Assembly: GCA_003576855.1 (NCBI GenBank)
Contig: QEVI01000009.1
Location: 1-34,858 of the forward strand
From: Planctomycetota bacterium
GTDB taxonomy: Bacteria > Planctomycetota > Planctomycetia > Pirellulales > Lacipirellulaceae
Length of the DNA: 34,858 nt
Direction: 5' to 3'
Positions 1 through 5,692 of the stretch are shown here, piece after piece. The notes under the pieces were generated by a model, which saw only the letters and a program-made list of their open reading frames with translations, made no database searches and was not told the origin of the DNA. The position numbers and the translations under genes were made by a program. The number at the start of each line of letters is the position of its first letter. Within the stretch, counting starts at the first letter, position 1.

Positions 1-386
1 ACCTGATGACGGCCGGTTTTACGCTGCCGGAATCGCTCCGGCAGACGGCCGAGTCTGTGGGCAATCGCGCCGTGAAGCAGGGCGTCCGGCGCCTGCAACA
101 GGCCGTGGAACGGGGCGAGCGATTCAGCCGCGAACTGGAGCGCATGCACGATATCTTCCCGCCGATCGTCAATCAGCTCGTGATCGTGGGCGAAAGCACG
201 GGCCAATTGACAAAGGCCACCCGCGACATCTGCCAGCACCTTCGCCGAGAAGTCGAGCGGAAGACGACGATTCTCGTCGGCGCCCTCGAACCGATGCTGA
301 CGATTTCCCTCGCCGCGTCGATCGCCGTCATTCTACTGGCGATTTACCTGCCGATGTTCGACATGATCAACACCATGTCGAAGTAA
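1..386 (+). CDS. gspF: GspF/PilC inner-membrane platform protein, 3' part only
   Basis: This is the C-terminal part of a type II secretion / type IV pilus platform protein, the polytopic inner-membrane protein that couples the assembly ATPase to pilin extraction. About 127 residues are visible; the family is usually near 400, and the frame is open to the window edge, so the gene starts upstream and the Met at base 6 is internal. The second GspF domain is recognisable: a helical segment with the family pattern FPP-x-VNQ-x-x-x-x-GESTGQL (around bases 156-208), then a hydrophobic C-terminal helix after GALEPML that ends in a YLPMFDM-type tail, typical of GspF/PilC. It lies 28 bp before the first pilin gene and heads the visible part of the operon. 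The choice between gspF and pilC is a matter of naming here; the following genes resemble a gsp order. Confidence 0.9.
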   Translation, partial: LMTAGFTLPESLRQTAESVGNRAVKQGVRRLQQAVERGERFSRELERMHDIFPPIVNQLVIVGESTGQLTKATRDICQHLRREVERKTTILVGALEPMLTISLAASIAVILLAIYLPMFDMINTMSK

Positions 387-414
387 ATGCCTACCAACCC
401 GGGAGCCTGGTCAC

Positions 415-735
415 GTGAGTGCTCGACGCTGCGGACATTCTCTGCTGGAACTGATGGCCTTTGCGGCTGTGCTGGCGATTGTGGCCAAGCTGGCGATTCC
501 GCGGCTGGCAGGAGGCAAGCAGGACTCGGACGACGCCGCTTGCATGGCCAACGTCGGGCACATCGAGGTGCAAGCCGAGATCTGGCGGCACGACACCGGC
601 GCCTGGCCGGCGTCCGATTTGAGCGACATTGGCGGCAACATCAATTATTTTCCTTCCGGATTGCCCCAATGTCCCGTGACGGGCGCTCCCTACACGATCG
701 ACACTTCAGGACGAGTCGTCGGCCACAACCATTAA
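415..735 (+). CDS. GspG/ComGC-like prepilin (first of tandem pair)
   Basis: A 106-residue type IV prepilin-like protein. The GTG start is supported by a GGGAG ribosome site at 401-405. The short basic leader ends in Cys-Gly, followed by HSLLEL and a hydrophobic helix. Prepilin peptidase should cut after Gly, leaving Glu at +5 as expected, but +1 is His where Phe or Met is usual. The C-terminal half has a pattern shared with the next gene: DTG-x-WP, then DIG-x-N-x-NYFP-x-GLP, then P-V-x-G-x-x-YT. This recalls the GspG 'D-x-G-x-YP' region. It is probably a pseudopilin of the fibre built on the GspF platform. Which of the two tandem copies is the main subunit is inferred: this copy has the weaker leader and the unusual +1 residue, so it looks minor. 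Confidence 0.85.
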   Translation: MSARRCGHSLLELMAFAAVLAIVAKLAIPRLAGGKQDSDDAACMANVGHIEVQAEIWRHDTGAWPASDLSDIGGNINYFPSGLPQCPVTGAPYTIDTSGRVVGHNH

Positions 736-888
736 CGAGCCGTATATCGCGAAAATACTCGAAGATTTCACTTGCGTTTTCACGCACGCCGTTTGTTTTG
801 ACCTAGATTTGGGCGAAGTAGAAAAACCGATGGCCGCTTCGCTGGGTACGCCGCGGCATCGCCATCAACACGTCGTTAGGAGTATCCC
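736..888 (+). promoter_or_regulatory. AT-richer leader before the second pilin gene
   Basis: This 153-bp gap is the longest inside the visible pilin part of the operon, and its first half is more AT-rich than its surroundings. It ends with a strong ribosome site, AGGAG at 878-882, placed seven bases before the ATG at 889. A TTGACC hexamer lies at 798-803 with a weak TAGAAA at 819-824, 15 bases apart, which is a poor sigma-70 fit. The gap may hold a separate promoter for the second pilin gene, but the sequence does not settle which elements are used. Confidence 0.3.
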
Positions 889-1212
889 ATGCTCAAACGT
901 TCCGGCCTCAAGAAGCGAGGTTTCTCGCTGCTCGAATTGCTCGCCGTCGTGACGATCCTCGGCATCATTGCCGCGATCATCATTCCGCGCGTGACGGTCT
1001 CCAGCGCGACCGCCAAGCAGAAGGTCCGCGATCACCACAAGGCCACGATCAACGCAGCGGTCGAACGCTACTACATCGACACCGGAAGGTGGCCCGCAGC
1101 CAATCTGAGAGATATCGGCGCCAATGTGAACTACTTCCCGGACGGCCTGCCCACCAACCCCGTGGACGGCACCGCTTATACGCTCAACGCCACGACGCAC
1201 CGCGTCAACTAG
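889..1212 (+). CDS. GspG-like prepilin, probable main pilin
   Basis: A 107-residue prepilin. The leader MLKRSGLKKRG is strongly basic and is followed by FSLLELLAVVTILGIIAAI, a textbook class III signal: cleavage after Gly, Phe at +1, Glu at +5, then the hydrophobic assembly helix. The body carries YYIDTGRWP, then DIGANVNYFP and a Pro-Val-Asp-Gly turn, matching the preceding gene and pointing to tandem duplication. It has the best ribosome site of the pilin group (AGGAG, 878-882), its own AT-rich upstream gap, and a perfect 9-bp hairpin just after the stop. These three traits suggest it is made in larger amounts than the downstream minor pilins. It most likely forms the shaft of the pseudopilus. 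The substrate of the system, if any, cannot be told from this sequence. Confidence 0.9.
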   Translation: MLKRSGLKKRGFSLLELLAVVTILGIIAAIIIPRVTVSSATAKQKVRDHHKATINAAVERYYIDTGRWPAANLRDIGANVNYFPDGLPTNPVDGTAYTLNATTHRVN

Positions 1213-1221
1213 CGGCCCCCG

Positions 1222-1244
1222 CGGAAGTTCAGGACGAACTTCCG
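1222..1244 (+). terminator. Post-pilin hairpin (attenuator or mRNA-stability element)
   Basis: A perfect inverted repeat, CGGAAGTTC / GAACTTCCG, with a five-base loop (AGGAC), starts ten bases after the stop codon of the second pilin gene. No T-tract follows, so it is not a standard intrinsic terminator. Hairpins in this position after highly expressed genes often protect the upstream message from 3' decay or reduce read-through. That role is inferred from position. Confidence 0.6.
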
Positions 1245-1279
1245 GCCGGCGTCACGGCCGCCAGCACCGCGCTTCGCGA

Positions 1280-1768
1280 ATGGATAACCCCGCTCCAGAA
1301 CGTCACCTGAAGGCTCGGCGCGCCCGGCGCGTCCGAGCCTTCAGTCTCCTGGAGCTGGTCGCGACGCTGGCGATTATCGCGCTGCTGGCAGCGACCGGGA
1401 TCGCCACGTTCGGAACGACGTCTGTCCAGAATCTGGCTGCCGAAGGGTTTTCCAGGAAGCTAGCGCTGGACTTGTTGCAGGCCCGCCGCCGCACCATTGC
1501 CACCGGGGCCAACCACTACCTGCAACTGACGGTCGTGGCGTCCAAGACGACCGCGTACACGATGTACCGCCGGGCGGGCGGCGGCGATGTTGTCGTCGAT
1601 AAAACGCAATCCGTGCCGGACGGCGTTACCGTGACGGCAAGCCACACGACGCTCGAGTTCGATTTCGAAGGCGCGGCGCTGGCCGCCTATTCCATTGCGG
1701 TCGCCGGTCCGCAGCGAAGCTGGACCGTAACGACCACGCCCATCACCGGCGCCGTCCACGTTCAGTGA
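1280..1768 (+). CDS. GspH-like minor pseudopilin
   Basis: A 162-residue prepilin-like protein with a long basic leader (about 20 residues, Arg-rich) followed by AFSLLELVATLAIIALLAA. The residue before the predicted cut is Ala, where Gly is nearly universal; +1 Phe and +5 Glu are kept. The body, around 'LALDLLQARRRTIATG', then a beta-rich region ending in 'RSWTVTTTPITG', resembles GspH/FimT pseudopilins in size and layout. It follows the main pilin gene by 67 bp, with the hairpin in between, and precedes the I-, J- and K-like genes as in gsp operons. GspH-type proteins sit in or near the pseudopilus tip. No clear ribosome site is seen before the ATG. The family call is fairly safe; the exact subtype is less so. 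Confidence 0.8.
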   Translation: MDNPAPERHLKARRARRVRAFSLLELVATLAIIALLAATGIATFGTTSVQNLAAEGFSRKLALDLLQARRRTIATGANHYLQLTVVASKTTAYTMYRRAGGGDVVVDKTQSVPDGVTVTASHTTLEFDFEGAALAAYSIAVAGPQRSWTVTTTPITGAVHVQ

Positions 1769-1902
1769 CGCCGGCGCAAGGCGACGCCCGCAAGTTCTCG
1801 GCCTAGCCGCTCGCGTCGCAGCTTCCCAGCGTCCCGTGAGCTACTCTTGCGCAGTCCCCGATGGAACGATCGCGCCGTGGCCACGCTCGGCGTCGGCGGC
1901 GA

Positions 1903-1908
1903 GGGAGG
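1903..1908 (+). promoter_or_regulatory. Ribosome site deciding the gspI-like start
   Basis: GGGAGG lies five bases before the ATG at 1914. An in-frame GTG at 1836 would add 26 residues with no ribosome site and no signal-like sequence, so the ATG is preferred. Confidence 0.6.
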
Positions 1909-1913
1909 CCTCG

Positions 1914-2390
1914 ATGCGCTTTCAAATCACCCGATACGTGCGCTGTTCGACAGCCCGACGGCGTCCGTCGCGACGCGGATTCTCCCTGGTCGAGACGCTC
2001 GCCGCGACGGCATTGACCGCCGGCACGCTCGCGCCCGCGCTGGCGGTCATGCGCGACGCCATGGCCGTGAGCCGCGAAACGGCGCGACGCCATCTCCTGG
2101 CCAATTACGCCGTGTCGCTGCTGGAGTCGACGTCGGCGCTCACCATGCAGGATTGGACTTCCGATGTCACGACCGGCAACCTCGCTTCCGAGGGATATCC
2201 GACCATCCGGTACGAGGTGTCCCGGTCCGACAGCCCCGCCGGCGGCGGATCAACCGGGCGGCTGATGCACATCCAGGTATCGCTCTACGACGACGCCAAC
2301 GGCAACGCCACGCGCGACGCCAGCGAAAAGATTACGCGATTCCGCACCAAAGTGGCGAAGCTCACCACCTACCTCAATGAACCGAACTAA
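1914..2390 (+). CDS. GspI-like minor pseudopilin
   Basis: A 158-residue prepilin-like protein. A basic leader ends in RRG and is followed by FSLVETLAATALTAGTLAPAL, giving Gly at -1, Phe at +1 and Glu at +5. The Glu-Thr after FSLVE is common in GspI/PilV-type minor pilins. After the helix come an alpha-helical stretch (ETARRHLLANYAVSLLES) and a beta-rich domain with 'SLYDDANGNATRDASEKI', a Asp/Asn-rich stretch that could bind calcium, though this is only a guess. The 145-bp gap upstream holds no other credible gene. The 3' end overlaps the next gene by 14 bp, suggesting translational coupling. GspI is the expected partner of GspJ and GspK at the pseudopilus tip, and both follow. Confidence 0.8.
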   Translation: MRFQITRYVRCSTARRRPSRRGFSLVETLAATALTAGTLAPALAVMRDAMAVSRETARRHLLANYAVSLLESTSALTMQDWTSDVTTGNLASEGYPTIRYEVSRSDSPAGGGSTGRLMHIQVSLYDDANGNATRDASEKITRFRTKVAKLTTYLNEPN

Positions 2391-2901
2391 GCGGCGTCAG
2401 CGCGCCGCCTTCACGCTCGTCGAGATCTTCGCCGTCACGACCATCATGGCCGTGATGGCCGTCTCGACGTTCGCCCTCGTGCGGACGGCCAACGCGGCAT
2501 GGAAACGTCACCGCGACGATTCGGAGCGTCGCCGCGAGGCCATCGCCGCGCTGCAGCATGTCGTACGGCGCCTGAGGCAGGCGACCGCCGTGGCCGCGAT
2601 ATCCGGCTCGACCGACGCGTCCGGATACATCTCCGCCACGATGGCCGACGGATCGACTTCGGCCTGGGACCACGACGCCGCCGTTAACCGCATCTTCTAT
2701 GGAAATCCGACGGCGGATAATCTGCTGGCTGAGGGAATCGCTTCCATGACGTTCGTGGGATTCACAGCGAACGGCCAGACCATCGCCGCCGACCCGGACG
2801 ACATCCACCTGGTACATTGCCGCCTCGGCTACTCCCTGCCCCGGCCGGGAGGCAGCGTGACCGAATACGTGTCCGGCATGGCGTGGCTGCGGGCGTGGTA
2901 A
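2377..2901 (+). CDS. GspJ-like minor pseudopilin
   Basis: A 174-residue prepilin-like protein. The leader MNRTKRRQRAA is followed by FTLVEIFAVTTIMAVMAVSTFAL, with Glu at +5, but the residue before the cut is Ala, as in the GspH-like protein. The soluble domain starts with a long helix (KRHRDDSERRREAIAALQHVVRRLRQ) and continues with a beta-rich part typical in size of GspJ/PilW proteins. The start lies inside the end of the preceding gene, in a different frame, and there is no independent ribosome site, so translation is probably coupled. In the known secretion systems I, J and K form a tip complex; the same order here supports the call. The C-terminus, with 'YVSGMAWLRAW', is unremarkable. Confidence 0.8.
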   Translation: MNRTKRRQRAAFTLVEIFAVTTIMAVMAVSTFALVRTANAAWKRHRDDSERRREAIAALQHVVRRLRQATAVAAISGSTDASGYISATMADGSTSAWDHDAAVNRIFYGNPTADNLLAEGIASMTFVGFTANGQTIAADPDDIHLVHCRLGYSLPRPGGSVTEYVSGMAWLRAW

Positions 2902-2939
2902 CGGCACTTGCTGACGGCACAGGTTGATCGACGCATTGC

Positions 2940-3317
2940 ATGTACACGACCACTCGCCATCGACGACTTTCCGAGCCGCGCCGCGGCGCCGCGCTGGTGT
3001 TGTGCCTCAGCATCATATTCATCGTCACGCTGATCGTCGTGAACGTGCTTGACGTCATCACGCTCGAACTGTCGAGCGTTCGCAACAGCATCAATTATGA
3101 ACGGGCCCTTTATCTGGCGAACGCTGGCGTCCACGCGGTGGCCGCCGAACTGGAGGCCAGCCCCGCCTGGCGCGGCACAATCACCGACGGCGCGTTTCCC
3201 GCCGACGACAGCTATTCGGCGGTCGCCGTCAATGGCCCATCCGGAACGGTCGAAGTCACGTCACAAGGCGTTTCGGGCGACGTGACCCGCACCGTCATTG
3301 CGACGTTCCAACTTTAG
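2940..3317 (+). CDS. GspK/PilX-like pseudopilin
   Basis: A 125-residue membrane-anchored protein. The leader ends in EPRRG and is followed by AALVLCLSIIFIVTLIVVNV. Gly precedes the cut, but +1 is Ala and Glu at +5 is absent. This is the pattern seen in GspK and PilX proteins, which sit at the tip and do not need to dock onto a lower subunit. The following 'NSINYERALYLANAGVHAVAAELE' matches the ERALYLAEAG-type helix typical of PilX/GspK N-terminal regions. At 125 residues it is far shorter than a classical GspK (about 300), so it lacks the large extra domain and is nearer in size to PilX. It follows the J-like gene by 38 bp and precedes the PilM-PilN fusion by 13 bp. Confidence 0.75.
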   Translation: MYTTTRHRRLSEPRRGAALVLCLSIIFIVTLIVVNVLDVITLELSSVRNSINYERALYLANAGVHAVAAELEASPAWRGTITDGAFPADDSYSAVAVNGPSGTVEVTSQGVSGDVTRTVIATFQL

Positions 3318-3330
3318 CAACGGTACCACT

Positions 3331-4965
3331 ATGGCAGACCGACGTGTACTAGGCGACCGACGCCGCTGGCGGCTACGCACGCGGCGCGATCGTCACAGCA
3401 GCGAACAGCGCGCCGTTGTGCTTGAACTTTCGTCCAGCCAACTGACGTTGATCGAGCTGCGCAAGTCGGTTGACGGTCAGGACTCCGATGAGCTCGCGGC
3501 TTCGTCCGTCGCGTGGCGAAAATCCGCCGTCTCGCTCGACTCGCCGGAAGGAGTGGAGGAGCTAACGGCGGCTTTTCGCGAAGCGGCCCGGACGCACGAT
3601 TTGCACGGGTGCAAAGTCCGCGTCGTTCTTAGCGGCGATTACTGCGTCCTGCGCACGTTGCGAGGCGCCGTCGACGAAGTGCAACGCGAATTGCTCCAGC
3701 TTGAGCAACGTAGCCGCATGTATCTGTCGCTGGGCGTCGGCGAGAAGGTGCTCGTCAGCAGCACCTGGGCCGTTGACGCCCGGCACGCCCATGCCACCGC
3801 CGCGGTGTGCAACCAGGCGACGCTCGACGCGATTCAAGCTGCCAGCGACGCCGCCGGCATCGACGTCGCCGTCATCGAGCCCGCGCTGTGTGCACTCGCT
3901 CGTGCAGCGCGTCGGCTTGCGGAAACGCCCACCGGCGCGTACCTCTTGGTCAACGTCAGTCCCTCCAGCGTCGAAGTGGGCGTGTGCCACGAAGACCAGT
4001 TGCTGCTCGACTACCGGCCCGGCGGCCGAGCCGCGTCCACCAATCTGCTGCCCCTCTTGGAAAACCACCTCAACCGGCTCAGCCGGCACATCGGCCGGTG
4101 CCTACGCACGGCGCCGCCCGATATCCGGCAGGTTTACCTGTGCGGCGACGAGCAGTCCGTTCGTCGTGCGGCCCAGCAATTCGAGCGTCAAGCGGCCATC
4201 AAGGTCCACGTCATTAAGCCGCAGGACGTTCGAGCTACTTGGCGGTTCGCCTCTGGCGAAGGGTGCGTGTCGGCCGCGGGGCTCGGCGGCGTCCTGGCGG
4301 CCTACCTTGCCGAGGACGAACGCGGCGTTCCGAACCTCATGCAGCACATCATCGAATGCAAACGCGCGCCGCTCCGCCCGGCATTGGTGCGCAGCGCCTT
4401 GCCCCTGGCTGCCACGCTGCTAGTGGCTGCTTCGATGGCCTTCGTCAACGCCCGCCTGCAATCCGAGCTGGATGTCATGCAAACAGAACTCGACGGCCTC
4501 GCCGTCGCCGAGGCGAGATCCACGGAACTGCGCTTACAACTGCTCGCCGCCAGAGCAAAGCTTACGGAGCTCGACAAGCTGGCGGGACAACTGCCGGCCG
4601 AGCTCGGCGAAGAGCTTATCCTGAGCATCGCCGCGTGCATGCCAAGCGACGTTTGGCTTCGCCAGCTTGAAATCACCGACCGACGCCGTGCCCGCCTGCA
4701 GGGCGCCAGCTACCTGGAAGCCGGCGTCTACGACTTCGTCCGCTGGTTGGAACTGGCTCCCCGGCTCGACGAAGTGGCGCTGCGGGGCACCAGCCCCTCC
4801 ACGTCGGCCAATGGGCCGGTCACCAGTTTCGACCTTGAACTCACGATTTCCTCGGAGCATCAGCCGCCGCAACCGCACCATCGCTCCGCGGCTGCCGCCG
4901 ATGCTAGCAAGTCCCCGGTTGGCGCCGGTCTGGCGGCCGCTACGCCGTCGCTGCCAGCCGACTGA
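3331..4965 (+). CDS. PilM-PilN fusion (GspL-like assembly protein)
   Basis: A 544-residue protein joining two pilus-assembly parts. Residues about 25-340 resemble the actin-like fold of PilM: a first strand 'RAVVLELSSSQLTLIEL', a 'GIDVAVIEPALCALARAARRL' region, and 'AYLLVNVSPSSVEVGVC'. The glycine-rich nucleotide-binding loop expected near the start is replaced by ELSSSQ, so ATP binding is doubtful. A single membrane helix follows at about 352-375, then a coiled coil, then a PilN-like periplasmic domain ('MPSDVWLRQLEI', 'LEAGVYDFVRWLE'). GspL of type II systems has this same combined layout, while most type IV pilus systems keep PilM and PilN apart. The ATG at 3331 is chosen over an in-frame TTG at 3298 that lies inside the preceding gene. 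The PilO-like gene follows. Confidence 0.82.
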   Translation: MADRRVLGDRRRWRLRTRRDRHSSEQRAVVLELSSSQLTLIELRKSVDGQDSDELAASSVAWRKSAVSLDSPEGVEELTAAFREAARTHDLHGCKVRVVLSGDYCVLRTLRGAVDEVQRELLQLEQRSRMYLSLGVGEKVLVSSTWAVDARHAHATAAVCNQATLDAIQAASDAAGIDVAVIEPALCALARAARRLAETPTGAYLLVNVSPSSVEVGVCHEDQLLLDYRPGGRAASTNLLPLLENHLNRLSRHIGRCLRTAPPDIRQVYLCGDEQSVRRAAQQFERQAAIKVHVIKPQDVRATWRFASGEGCVSAAGLGGVLAAYLAEDERGVPNLMQHIIECKRAPLRPALVRSALPLAATLLVAASMAFVNARLQSELDVMQTELDGLAVAEARSTELRLQLLAARAKLTELDKLAGQLPAELGEELILSIAACMPSDVWLRQLEITDRRRARLQGASYLEAGVYDFVRWLELAPRLDEVALRGTSPSTSANGPVTSFDLELTISSEHQPPQPHHRSAAAADASKSPVGAGLAAATPSLPAD

Positions 4966-5012
4966 GCGCCAGCACTGTCCGCCCGTTCCTCGATTCCGCC
5001 AAAGTCCCCGCC

Positions 5013-5630
5013 ATGCACGATTCCCTGATCCGCAAATTTTGCGAAAGCCGCTATCGTTGGGCAATTGTTTCGACCGCTACCGCACTGTTCGCTCTGCTGG
5101 TGCTGTTGCCGTTGGTCGATGAGTTCTTTGACAAAAGAATGAGTCGTACCGATCTTGCTAGCAGGCTAGAGACTGCACGGCGGACTGCTGAGCAGCTTCC
5201 TGCGTTTGAAAAGCAGGTGGCCGGCGTACGCGAGCAGTTGGGGGCTTTCGAGGCTCGAACGATCGACGAGGCCGGCCTGGCCGGGTTTCGCAGTCGCATG
5301 GTAGACGCGGTTCGCGAGTCGGGCTGCCAGATTCGTCGCTTCGAGGTCAGCCCACCCGCGCAACGCCCCTGGATGGATCCCGACAGCCCGCTGGCGGAAA
5401 CGCAACCCAACGCCAGCGCCGCGACGCCGTTTCTGCTGGAACGGCGAAACGTCGTGCTGGCCGTCGACGGCGCCATGTCGGCCGTACAAGAACTGTTGGC
5501 GAGGCTGGAAAAAGAGCAGTGCCTGTCGCATCCACGCCGTTTGAATATGCAATCCGTCACCGGGACCGGCGAGGCGGTCACGCTCGAAATGGAGTTGTGG
5601 CTGTTCGCACTGGTGCGCAAGTCGGCATGA
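5013..5630 (+). CDS. PilO/GspM-like inner-membrane assembly protein
   Basis: A 205-residue bitopic membrane protein. A short cytoplasmic end is followed by one membrane helix (about residues 15-35, 'AIVSTATALFALLVLLPLV'), a coiled-coil stretch (about 40-75) and a small alpha/beta periplasmic domain. This layout and its place directly after the PilM-PilN fusion identify it as the PilO or GspM equivalent, which pairs with PilN/GspL in the inner-membrane ring and links to PilP/GspC. The periplasmic part includes 'FRSRMVDAVRESGCQIRRFEVSP' and a terminal 'AVTLEMELWLFAL', plausible for the ferredoxin-like PilO core. Sequence identity in this family is always low, so the call rests on layout and position. 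The secretin gene follows after 62 bp. Confidence 0.78.
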   Translation: MHDSLIRKFCESRYRWAIVSTATALFALLVLLPLVDEFFDKRMSRTDLASRLETARRTAEQLPAFEKQVAGVREQLGAFEARTIDEAGLAGFRSRMVDAVRESGCQIRRFEVSPPAQRPWMDPDSPLAETQPNASAATPFLLERRNVVLAVDGAMSAVQELLARLEKEQCLSHPRRLNMQSVTGTGEAVTLEMELWLFALVRKSA

Positions 5631-5676
5631 GGGCGTAGGGCAACGCCAATTCACGCAGCACGAACACTCGAGCGCG

Positions 5677-5692
5677 GTGTCACGGAGGACAC
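5677..5692 (+). promoter_or_regulatory. Small hairpin carrying the secretin ribosome site
   Basis: GTGTC (5677-5681) and GACAC (5688-5692) can pair around a six-base loop. The loop and the first stem base hold the GGAGG ribosome site (5684-5688) of the secretin gene, whose ATG follows at once. The site supports the start at 5693. Whether the stem affects translation is unknown; five pairs is a weak stem. Confidence 0.4.

Noticed and set aside
387-806. Open frame (139 codons) overlapping the first pilin
   Set aside because: The overlapping frame from 415 has a prepilin signal and a ribosome site; this one has neither.
831-845. Sigma-54-like TGGC...CTGG before the main pilin
   Set aside because: The -12 part departs too far from TTGC; pilin genes are often sigma-54 dependent, but this match is weak.
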